This document shows positions 32,324 to 39,945 of a DNA stretch of 64,000 nt, one piece after another. The DNA comes from an uncultured Treponema sp. (GTDB lineage Bacteria; Spirochaetota; Spirochaetia; Treponematales; Treponemataceae). A program made the translations under genes and the position numbers. The stretch lies in the NCBI GenBank assembly GCA_946535985.1, contig CAMNDY010000001.1:62001-126000 (forward strand), written 5' to 3'. The notes beneath the pieces are model-generated. The model worked only from the letters and a program-made list of their open reading frames with translations, was not told the DNA's origin and ran no database searches. Each line of letters opens with the position of its first letter. The first letter of the stretch is position 1.

Positions 32324-35300
32324 ATGCCGGGCTTAAGTCAACTCAAACAATTCAACAAAGATATTCAGTCTCTCGGAGATGAAGTTACTCTCCGTGCACA
32401 ACGTGGTGAAAAACCTGTCGTTGTGCCAATTCCAAAGGGAATTACTGTCGAAGATGATTCAGAAGACTTTGTTCTTGGAATGCCCGATAACCCTAAGGTT
32501 GTAGATAATTCAAATGTTGACGACGACCTTTCAGAAATCACAGGAATTAGCTCTGGCAGCTCAAGTAAAAAAGATGATAGTGAATCTGCCCCTTCTTTTG
32601 AAGCCCCTGATATGTCTTCTCTTCTTGCTCCGGTTGATCTTGGAGGAGATTCTTCTGATGATGGTATGCCTGATTTGTCTGCTTTTGCAGATGAACCTAT
32701 AGCCGAAGAAGAACCTGAAATTGTAGAAGAAGAACCGGAAGAAATTTCGGTTGCAGATATGGGTCTTGAAGCCCTTTTGGCAGGTGCCGGTTTTGATGGA
32801 ACAGAAGGAACCGAAGAAGAACAGCCGGAACCTGAAGAAGAAGCAGAACCTGCAGTTGATGACCTTCCTGTAGATTCAATGGAGAAAGAGCCTCTCCCTT
32901 TTGATACAGCAAGTGAACCTCTCCCTTTTGAAACTTCAACGCCAGATGAGCCGCTTCCTTTTGATGTAAGTCCTGCTTCTAGTCCAGCTCCGGATCCATT
33001 TGCAATTCCTGATTTACCGGATACTCCTGTATTCCCTGAAGAACCTGTCGAAGAAGCCGCACCTCTTGAAGAAGCAGCTCCTGTAGAAGAAGCAGGGGAA
33101 GCCGCTCCACTTGATGAGCTTGGAGAACTTGATGATCTTGGTGAGCTTGGCGATATTGGAACAGAAGCTTCCGCCTCTCCAGAAGCAGCAGAGCCTGTAG
33201 AAGATTTTGCTATTGAAGAACCTTCGCCTGTAGAGGATTTTGAAGCTGCAGAACCAGCTCCTATAGAAGATTTTGAAACAGAAGCGCCTGATTTTTCTGC
33301 AGAAGCAGCAGGCCTTGAAGATATTCCTGACTTTGATACTGCCGCAACGGACGACTTTGGAGCAGACTCACTTACTGCAGAAACTCCGGATTTTGAGAAT
33401 GAAGATTTTGGAAACGAGGACTTTGAAACAGAAGCAGCTCCTGCCGCCGAAGGTGAATTAGAAGAACCTGCCCCTGTTGAAGATTTGGGCACAGAGGACT
33501 TTGGTAGCGAAGATTTTGGCAACGAGGATTTTGAAACAGCAGAGCCGGCTCCTGCCGAAGATTTTGGAACAGAAGAAGCTGGTTCTGCAGATGAATTCAG
33601 CACAGAAGGAATGGATGATGTTGGTGAGCCTGCAGTTTCTGATCTTTTTAATGCCGGCGATGTAGAACTCCCGGATATGAACACTGCTCTGGAAGATATT
33701 CCTGATGATGATAGTGCAGGCGACTCTTCAGCCGATTTTGGAGACTTTGATTTAGATTCTGATTCAGCTTCAGAAGGTGGAGAAGAAAGCTCTGAGCCTA
33801 TAGAAACCTTTGACACAAGCGCAATGGACGACATGGATTTTGGAATTCAGGATACAGACGCCCAGCTTAATGTAGATACCGGCTCCGATGATTTTGAGCT
33901 GGACAACGGAAACATCAGCATGGAAGGTTCTGACTTTGAAATTCCGGGCTTCTCCGATGTCCAGACAGCACCGGCAACTCCAAAAGCATCAAAAAAATCA
34001 AAAGGTCTTGATGAACCAGACTTTAGTAAAGCAATTCCCGGAAACGAGCTTCCTCCAAATACTTTAAGCGATGAACAGTATAAACTCTTCCTCAAAAACT
34101 TAAACGAATATCCTTTGAATGTTCGCCTTGCTTTTGAAGACCTCATCGTTCAGGATGAATTTACAGACGACGCAGAATTTGAAATTATAGAAAAAATCCT
34201 CAAGAAAGCTCCGGCCCGCCAGGTTGCAGCAACTCTTGAAAAAATGCTCGATATTTCTATTCCGGTTCCACGCGACTTTGAGCACAGAACTGCAGAAGAA
34301 TACGAAGCATATAAAAAGTCCCTTTCTTATCAGTTAAAAAATAAGGTTATCCCTGGAATCCTTATGACAGCACTTTTGCTTCTTGTTTCCTGGGGACTCT
34401 TTAATTTTGGAAAGAATTGCATCTATATTCCTGCAAAAGCCTCTAAGCTTTATAAACAGGGTTATGCACTTTTACAGGCCGACGAATATGTTCAGTCTCA
34501 GATTAAGTTTGACGAAGCCGCAACCTATCAGCTTAAGAAAAAGTGGTTCTTTAATTTTGCAAGAGGTTATCGTGAGCACAAACAGTATCAGCGCGCAGCA
34601 GATATATATGGAAAGATTTTAATTTATTTTAATCACGATAAAACTGCCGGACTTGAATATGCAGGAATGGAACTTTATGATCTTGCAAATTATGAACGCG
34701 CAGAAGAAATTACACGTCGTGAGGTTCTTGATTATCATGTAAATGATGCTGATGGAATTCTAATGCTTGGAGATGTCTTCCTTGAATGGGGCACAGAAAA
34801 AGATCCTGCAAAGCTTGACCTTGCAAAAGAGCAGTACATGCAGCTCATTCAGCTTTATAAACCAAATGATTTGTATAATTCAAGATTGATGCGCTACTAC
34901 ATGAGAAGCGATAATTTCCAACAGGTTTTGAACTACCGCAAGATGTTTGAAGAAAATAAAAAGGCAAAACTTGCTGCCGAAGATTGGACAGAGCTTGGCG
35001 GATATTTGCTTGGTAAACTTTATGGACCAATTGCTCCTTCAGAGGAATACTTGCGCTATCAAATAGAAGGCCTTTTGAAGCTTCTCATAAAAGCAAAAGA
35101 CATGGACCAGACAAATCCAATTGCCTGGTACAATCTTGGAAACTATTATGTTCAGACAAACGACAGTATAACAAATATTGATTATTCTCTTAAAAAGGCT
35201 TTGGAATGCTTTAATAAGGCACCTCAGCTTAAAAAGCGCGATATCTACAAATATATAGACTCTTACAGACTCCTTGGAGAAAACTATCTGCTTACAAATG

Positions 35301-36040
35301 AATATCTTCAGGCTCAGGAACAGTTCACTCAGGGAATCACACTTTATACAACAGAAAAAGAAAATGCCGGCTTTGAAGGAAATGAACAGATTGGTCTTTT
35401 GTATTCTGATTTAGGAAATATCAATTATACAATTGCCGGAGATTACGAAACTGCTGCAAAAAACTACAAGAATGCTGTTGCTCTTGGTTATGATAATTCA
35501 AAAATCCGCTACCGACTTGGCTACATAAGCTATCGTGCAAAGAATTATCTTGAAGCTCTTGGTTCCTTTATGAAAGCAGGTGAAGGCATTAAGAAAGAAC
35601 GAAATCTTCTATTATCTATGGCAAATACTCTAAGTCTTAGAAATGATGATTATGCAGCCGAAGGTTATTATGAGCAGCTTATTTCTCAGATGGATAATGA
35701 AATTGTAGAGAAGGGCGGAACTGTATTCCCTCAGACAGATGATGCAGGCTTTGACCTTGTTACTACATATCTTTATGCTGCCAACAACTATGGCGTTACT
35801 CTTTACCGTCTTGCAAAGCGTACTGGAGACAGCCAGAAAAATGCCCAGGCAATTGTTCAGTTCCAGCAGTCTCTCAGAGCATGGGATTCTCTTACACGAA
35901 ATCAGAAAACTCTTGTTCGTCTGGATGGAAGTAATCTTGCACAGGAAAATATCAAGTATATTACACATCCTGTAACCGAGTTTGAACCTGCAATTTATCT
36001 TGATATACCAAAGAATCTGACCGAAAATGAAGGACTCTAA
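32324..36040 (+). CDS. flcA: FlcA-like periplasmic flagellar collar protein (TPR)
   Basis: A 1238-residue protein. It opens MPGLSQLKQFNKDIQSLGDE. An extremely acidic, Pro/Ala-rich low-complexity region (about 50-565) follows, then a small helical domain, one transmembrane helix near 675-693 (GILMTALLLLVSWGLF), and a long TPR superhelix to the C-terminus. This order matches the spirochaete flagellar collar protein FlcA (BB0326 in Borrelia). That protein is needed to build the collar and shape periplasmic flagella, with its TPR part in the periplasm. The acidic region has degenerate repeats around DFGTEDFGSEDFGNEDF. It overlaps the next gene by 14 bases. A general TPR membrane protein is the alternative. 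Confidence 0.75.
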   Translation: MPGLSQLKQFNKDIQSLGDEVTLRAQRGEKPVVVPIPKGITVEDDSEDFVLGMPDNPKVVDNSNVDDDLSEITGISSGSSSKKDDSESAPSFEAPDMSSLLAPVDLGGDSSDDGMPDLSAFADEPIAEEEPEIVEEEPEEISVADMGLEALLAGAGFDGTEGTEEEQPEPEEEAEPAVDDLPVDSMEKEPLPFDTASEPLPFETSTPDEPLPFDVSPASSPAPDPFAIPDLPDTPVFPEEPVEEAAPLEEAAPVEEAGEAAPLDELGELDDLGELGDIGTEASASPEAAEPVEDFAIEEPSPVEDFEAAEPAPIEDFETEAPDFSAEAAGLEDIPDFDTAATDDFGADSLTAETPDFENEDFGNEDFETEAAPAAEGELEEPAPVEDLGTEDFGSEDFGNEDFETAEPAPAEDFGTEEAGSADEFSTEGMDDVGEPAVSDLFNAGDVELPDMNTALEDIPDDDSAGDSSADFGDFDLDSDSASEGGEESSEPIETFDTSAMDDMDFGIQDTDAQLNVDTGSDDFELDNGNISMEGSDFEIPGFSDVQTAPATPKASKKSKGLDEPDFSKAIPGNELPPNTLSDEQYKLFLKNLNEYPLNVRLAFEDLIVQDEFTDDAEFEIIEKILKKAPARQVAATLEKMLDISIPVPRDFEHRTAEEYEAYKKSLSYQLKNKVIPGILMTALLLLVSWGLFNFGKNCIYIPAKASKLYKQGYALLQADEYVQSQIKFDEAATYQLKKKWFFNFARGYREHKQYQRAADIYGKILIYFNHDKTAGLEYAGMELYDLANYERAEEITRREVLDYHVNDADGILMLGDVFLEWGTEKDPAKLDLAKEQYMQLIQLYKPNDLYNSRLMRYYMRSDNFQQVLNYRKMFEENKKAKLAAEDWTELGGYLLGKLYGPIAPSEEYLRYQIEGLLKLLIKAKDMDQTNPIAWYNLGNYYVQTNDSITNIDYSLKKALECFNKAPQLKKRDIYKYIDSYRLLGENYLLTNEYLQAQEQFTQGITLYTTEKENAGFEGNEQIGLLYSDLGNINYTIAGDYETAAKNYKNAVALGYDNSKIRYRLGYISYRAKNYLEALGSFMKAGEGIKKERNLLLSMANTLSLRNDDYAAEGYYEQLISQMDNEIVEKGGTVFPQTDDAGFDLVTTYLYAANNYGVTLYRLAKRTGDSQKNAQAIVQFQQSLRAWDSLTRNQKTLVRLDGSNLAQENIKYITHPVTEFEPAIYLDIPKNLTENEGL

Positions 36041-36614
36041 AACAATCCTGAAGGAAGTCTTCAGAAAATCAATTCATATATGCAGCTCAATAGTTCCCTG
36101 GCTTTTTGCAGCTTATTACTGGTATACGGTTTATGGACTTTTGATTATTGTTTCTCTTTATTATTTCTGTGAGCTTGCCAGACTCGAAGGACATCCGGTT
36201 CCTCTAGTTTCTCTTATTACAGAAACAGCTTCCCGCCAGAGAGATGAATGCAAGTTTGTTCTGGGACCTGTAACACTTGTACTTGGAATAGTATTTGCTG
36301 CTCTTGTGCTTCCTCTTCCTTGTGCAAAAGTCGGTATATTTGCTCTTGCCTTTGGAGATGGCCTTGCAAGTCTTGCCGGTAAACTTTTTGGCAGAATAAA
36401 AATCCCTCATACCGGCGGTAAAACTCTTGAAGGAAGTTTGACCTGTTTTACGGCTGTTTTTATTTCGACTTTTCTTATTTCAAAAAATCTATTTGTGAGT
36501 TTTCTTGTTGCTCTTTTAGCAATGATTATAGAAGTTTTTCCGCTTGGCGACTGGGATAATATGATAATTCCTGCTGCTACCGGCGGATTATACTGGCTTT
36601 TGACAATGTACTAA
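36027..36614 (+). CDS. diacylglycerol/polyprenol kinase family protein
   Basis: A 195-residue membrane protein with about six hydrophobic segments and the CTP-dependent kinase/cytidylyltransferase pattern ALAFGDGLASLAGKLFGRIKIP followed by GGKTLEGSL. Such proteins phosphorylate dolichol, polyprenol, phytol or diacylglycerol at the membrane. The opening RKSIHICSSIVPW is typical of the bacterial branch. Its start lies inside the 3' end of flcA (14-base overlap), so the two are translated from one mRNA. Confidence 0.83.
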   Translation: MKDSKTILKEVFRKSIHICSSIVPWLFAAYYWYTVYGLLIIVSLYYFCELARLEGHPVPLVSLITETASRQRDECKFVLGPVTLVLGIVFAALVLPLPCAKVGIFALAFGDGLASLAGKLFGRIKIPHTGGKTLEGSLTCFTAVFISTFLISKNLFVSFLVALLAMIIEVFPLGDWDNMIIPAATGGLYWLLTMY

Positions 36615-37432
36615 TCGTTCCACAAATACTGCTTGTGAAGTTCCCTTAAATAATAAATATCTCCAAAAAGCAAAAGAATAAATGACAATCCGAGTTTAAG
36701 AATATTTGTAGAATTAAAGAGGAAGAAAGTTCCCGCAATAATCAGCGCTAATCCAAGAGTTGTAAGCTGTGTATAAAAATGCTGTTGATTTTGAAAGAAC
36801 AAGGCTATCAATGTTGCAATTATTACAAGGATGCCTGCAATTTTAATTACTGTTCTGTAGCTGTAATCAACTTCAAAATTCATGCAGATATTTGCAGTAT
36901 TTAAGGGAATGAACTTTGCAAAGAAAATGCAGCTTATAAGTAAAAGAACAATATTTTTTTCAAGATCCTGACGTTGTTCAACACCACTCATGATTACAGA
37001 AAACAAAAGAGAAACCGGCATAAGCAACTTTGAAAAAAGAATGCAGTTTCCGCAGAAAAGTAAAAGATTTGAATAAGTGTTTACCATATTAAATAATGGA
37101 AGCCATATTCTTAGGGAGTTTGCAATAAGAGAAATCAGGAATAAAAAGAAGTAGGAAATATCTGTTGCCTGAGTTTTTTCAAAAACACGATATAAGAGAT
37201 AACTTGTAACACAAACATAAATAATTTCAAAATAAAGTGATATGAAGACAATCAGCGGATTATATTTAATAAGAAAGTTTGTATGAGTAGAAGAAGCATT
37301 GTTCTGGTAAATTTCAAGGGAGAAGCTCTTATTGTAAAGAGCCAGAAGAAAAAAGAGTATATTTGCAACAAGAAAGACAAGTGAAAAAATAAAGAGCGAA
37401 AAGTTCAGTCTGTTTCGGGTTTTTATAGTCAT
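36611..37432 (-). CDS. polytopic membrane protein of unknown function
   Basis: A 273-residue protein with about eight hydrophobic segments, starting with a short basic N-terminus and SLFIFSLVFLVANILFFLLAL. There are no recognisable transport motifs. It overlaps the convergent kinase-like gene by 4 bases. It resembles sensor-type or 7TM-like membrane domains only in general composition. Confidence 0.65.
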   Translation of the reverse strand: MTIKTRNRLNFSLFIFSLVFLVANILFFLLALYNKSFSLEIYQNNASSTHTNFLIKYNPLIVFISLYFEIIYVCVTSYLLYRVFEKTQATDISYFFLFLISLIANSLRIWLPLFNMVNTYSNLLLFCGNCILFSKLLMPVSLLFSVIMSGVEQRQDLEKNIVLLLISCIFFAKFIPLNTANICMNFEVDYSYRTVIKIAGILVIIATLIALFFQNQQHFYTQLTTLGLALIIAGTFFLFNSTNILKLGLSFILLLFGDIYYLRELHKQYLWND

Positions 37433-37539
37433 ATTAAAATATTATCGGGTTAAGAAATAATAGTAAAGACTTAAAAAAAAAATCCGACAATTTAAGTGAA
37501 CGACCATTTTTACTTGAACTTTTGGGAGGATTGGGAAAA

Positions 37540-38247
37540 ATGAAAAAATTATTTGCTTGTGCTGTATCTTTGCTTTTTTGCTGTACTCTTTTGAGTGCCG
37601 GCGATGTTGCTACTTTTGTAGATAAAGGATTTTCAGCAGACGGAAAATACTATGTTTTTGGACAGTATGGACGCACCGATAAAAAATATCAGGGTTGGGC
37701 AGAAATTTTTCAGGTTGATATTGCAAAAAATGACTGGGTAGATGGTGGAGTATTTAGAATCAAACCAACTGCCGTTACTGCCGATAAAGCCGGCATTGAT
37801 GTATACAATGCTCTTGAAGGAAAGAATTTTTATTATCTTCGAGATTTGAAATGTACAATAGCAAATCCAGATCAGGTGCTTTATATTCTTGATGATGTAA
37901 ATAAAAGCGGAACAGACGAAATTGTCTTTACCGATTTTAATAATTCTACTATTGATAATCCAAGCACTTTCCACATTCAGCTTGTGCCAACAATTAATGG
38001 TAAAGGAAAAAATGTAAAATCTTCATTTATCATCAATGTTGAAAAGCGGGATAGCGAAGGAAATGTTCTTTCAAAAACACAGGTTGGAAGCCCAAATGTA
38101 GTAAGGTCTGGAATAAGCGGATATAAGATTGAACGAATAATGTGTGATCCTACACAGAAAAACTTTATTTTTGTTGTAGAAAAAATCCAGGAAGATGATA
38201 CCGGCATTTCTATCCGATATATGGTTGAAGCAGCAAAGATTGAATAG
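37540..38247 (+). CDS. DUF2259 predicted secreted protein
   Basis: Start at 37540 (GGAGG 10 bases upstream) gives 235 residues with signal peptide ending LLSAGD. The mature start VATFVDKGFSADGKYYVFGQYG, and later YYLRDLKCTIANPDQVLYIL and FIFVVEKIQ, match the DUF2259 family of spirochaete secreted proteins. Function unknown; likely periplasmic. A dispersed repeat and a strong terminator follow. Confidence 0.82.
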   Translation: MKKLFACAVSLLFCCTLLSAGDVATFVDKGFSADGKYYVFGQYGRTDKKYQGWAEIFQVDIAKNDWVDGGVFRIKPTAVTADKAGIDVYNALEGKNFYYLRDLKCTIANPDQVLYILDDVNKSGTDEIVFTDFNNSTIDNPSTFHIQLVPTINGKGKNVKSSFIINVEKRDSEGNVLSKTQVGSPNVVRSGISGYKIERIMCDPTQKNFIFVVEKIQEDDTGISIRYMVEAAKIE

Positions 38248-38256
38248 ATTGTTCGT

Positions 38257-38279
38257 GGTCCCTGAGCTTGTCGAAGGGG
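38257..38279 (+). repeat. 22-bp dispersed hairpin repeat, copy 6
   Basis: The copy carries CTTGTCGAAGGGG and lies between the DUF2259 stop and its terminator. Confidence 0.88.
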
Positions 38280-38284
38280 TGTAG

Positions 38285-38319
38285 AAAACGCACTTTTTAA
38301 AAAAAGTGCGTTTTTTTTT
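38285..38319. terminator. bidirectional intrinsic terminator
   Basis: A perfect 14-bp stem AAAACGCACTTTTT/AAAAAGTGCGTTTT with a 2-base centre, followed by T-runs. It ends the DUF2259 transcript. Confidence 0.92.
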
Positions 38320-38330
38320 GGAAATTTTGT

Positions 38331-38370
38331 GAAATTTTTGTAATAAGTCGAATTTTAATTCTATATTATA
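38331..38370 (+). promoter_or_regulatory. shared promoter-like motif, site 1 (upstream of LTD lipoprotein)
   Basis: TTTTTGTAATAAGTC, about 10 A/T-rich bases, then TTCTATATTATA. It aligns without gaps to sites at 52150 and (minus) 42721. The arrangement resembles a GTAAC-like -35 and a TCTAAT/TATTAT -10. It lies 84 bases upstream of the start at 38455 and is followed by a hairpin leader. Confidence 0.7.
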
Positions 38371-38400
38371 TATAGATTTTCTTTGTGTTAGTTCTCCTTG

Positions 38401-38443
38401 AGAAAAGCGTACAAATCCAAGTGATTTGTACGCTTTTCTTTTT
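38401..38443 (+). terminator. terminator-like hairpin in the leader of the LTD lipoprotein gene
   Basis: A perfect 17-bp stem AGAAAAGCGTACAAATC/GATTTGTACGCTTTTCT with a 5-base loop and a T-run. It is placed between promoter motif site 1 and the ribosome binding site GAGGTGA (38444). It could be an attenuator or the end of a roughly 70-base RNA. Confidence 0.8.
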
Positions 38444-38454
38444 GAGGTGAAAAT

Positions 38455-39612
38455 ATGAAAAATACAAAACTCAAAGAAATGCTTCTTGTACTTGGCGAGG
38501 CCCTGCTTATTGCGGGAATTACAATTGCTGCGGTTATGCCGGTTTCGTGTAAAATAACGGAGCAGGGTATTAAGCTTGTGGGCGGAGATTATGTTCCTCC
38601 TGTGCTGAATAATTTTCTTGTAGAGAATGAAAATACTGTAAGCCTTACTTTTTCAGAAAAGGTCGAAATTACAGGTTATGTTGTAGCAATTGCCACAGAT
38701 GATTTATTTGGTTCAGAAGAACATTCATCTACAATCGATTTATCTCCGGCGCTTGAAAGAGTCTCGGGTGTGTACGGAAGTGTCCCCTGCCAGCTTGTCT
38801 ATAATGAAGAAGAAGCGCAGGTACAATTCCTTCTTGAACAGCAGATGGAAATAGGGCAGTTATACCAGCTTTATGCTCAGGTCCGCGATTCTGTTGGAAA
38901 CACACTTACTCTTGCTCTTCCTTTTACAGGCTTTAATTCTCGTGTTCCCCAACTGATGATTACAGAAATCCAGACAGAAAGTGTGAGTCAGAATAAAAAC
39001 GAAAAAAACAATGGAACTTATCGTAATGAATTTGTAGAACTGCTTGTATTAAAATCGGGAAATCTTGCGGGGCTGGAACTTTGCAGCGGCTATGATGGGG
39101 AAACAAAAAAATATGTCTTTCCAACCATAGAGGTTACTGCCGGAGAGATTTTTATAGTCCATATGCGTAACCGCGGAAACGGCTGCATAAGCGAAGAAGG
39201 GGAAGATTTAACTTTAGCCACAGCTTCCTATACTTCACCACAGATCAGAGATTTATGGACAGACATAGAAAGTACAACGCTTGGAAACAAAACCGATATT
39301 ATTATAGTGCGAAACCGCTCAGATAACCGAGTGATTGATGCCGCAATGTTCCGGGCCTCTTCTGTAGAAGCCTGGACCAAAACCATGCTTGATTTTTCCC
39401 TCCTTTTAGATGAAGCTTGTATTTATGACTCCGGCAACATAGAAAACGCCTTCATTGCCGATTCCCTAACCACCACCAAAACCCTCCACCGCACCGACGC
39501 CTCCACCTACCAGAAATCTCTCCTGGAGAACCCGTCACTTTCCCTGGATTTCCCCATCCCCTCATCCCCCGACTTCTGGACCATCTCCGACCCGTCTCCG
39601 GGTACTCTCTAG
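38455..39612 (+). CDS. lipoprotein with Ig-like and lamin-tail-like domains
   Basis: A 385-residue lipoprotein: N-terminal hydrophobic signal with MPVSC (Cys32), then an Ig-like domain (LNNFLVENENTVSLTFSEKVEI). A lamin-tail-like domain follows, starting LMITEIQTES with EFVELLVLKSGNLAGLELCS and a PTIEVTAGEIFIVHM strand. Such domains occur in exported nucleases and surface proteins of spirochaetes. The last 50 codons (39460-39610) are strikingly C-rich with few G, unlike the rest. The gene carries promoter motif site 1 and a terminator-like leader, and so may belong to the same regulon as ssb and the secretion operon. Confidence 0.7.
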   Translation: MKNTKLKEMLLVLGEALLIAGITIAAVMPVSCKITEQGIKLVGGDYVPPVLNNFLVENENTVSLTFSEKVEITGYVVAIATDDLFGSEEHSSTIDLSPALERVSGVYGSVPCQLVYNEEEAQVQFLLEQQMEIGQLYQLYAQVRDSVGNTLTLALPFTGFNSRVPQLMITEIQTESVSQNKNEKNNGTYRNEFVELLVLKSGNLAGLELCSGYDGETKKYVFPTIEVTAGEIFIVHMRNRGNGCISEEGEDLTLATASYTSPQIRDLWTDIESTTLGNKTDIIIVRNRSDNRVIDAAMFRASSVEAWTKTMLDFSLLLDEACIYDSGNIENAFIADSLTTTKTLHRTDASTYQKSLLENPSLSLDFPIPSSPDFWTISDPSPGTL

Positions 39613-39614
39613 CT

Positions 39615-39945
39615 AGGGGGTAATGCAGCATAGATGATTGTGTTTAAAAAAGTGAATGGTATGGAAAAAATGACGAGTGCCCAAAGGAAGGCACTGGAAA
39701 AATTTATGGTGCGGAGTGGATACTGGCTGACGGCTGCCTCTGAACTTTTTGGCGCTTAGCCACAAAAGAAAGTTGAGGATTTGCGAAGCAAACCGCAAAC
39801 TTTCTTCCAAAAAAAGCTTCAGCCCGCAGCCGGCAGACAGTAGCCACGTGAGCACCATAAATTTTTCCCACACCATTCTCTCACTCGCCATTTTTCAATC
39901 CCATTGACACTTTAAAATAACACCAATTTATGCTACATTACCCCT
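39615..39945. repeat. nested hairpin element I (331 bp)
   Basis: This element fills the whole gap between the LTD lipoprotein and the U32 gene. From outside in: AGGGG-G-TAATG-C-AGCATA with its complement ending at 39945, a long imperfect A/T-rich stem, a perfect 17-bp stem GGAAAAATTTATGGTGC/GCACCATAAATTTTTCC with internal loop GGA opposite GTGA, stem GTGG/CCAC, a 17-bp stem with two mismatches starting TACTGGCTGACGGCTGC, then AAGAAAGTT/AACTTTCTT around TTTGC-GAA-GCAAA. The frame on the minus strand at 39613-39891 is a by-product. A TTGACA at 39904 could serve the U32 gene. Confidence 0.8.

Noticed and set aside
32365..33834. A 489-codon open frame on the minus strand inside flcA
   Set aside because: It is the antisense shadow of the Glu/Asp/Pro/Ala-rich codons (giving Ser/Lys-rich nonsense). 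There is no ribosome binding site and the plus-strand gene is coherent.
39613..39891. 92-codon minus-strand frame
   Set aside because: It is composed of the arms of palindrome element I; no ribosome binding site or family similarity.
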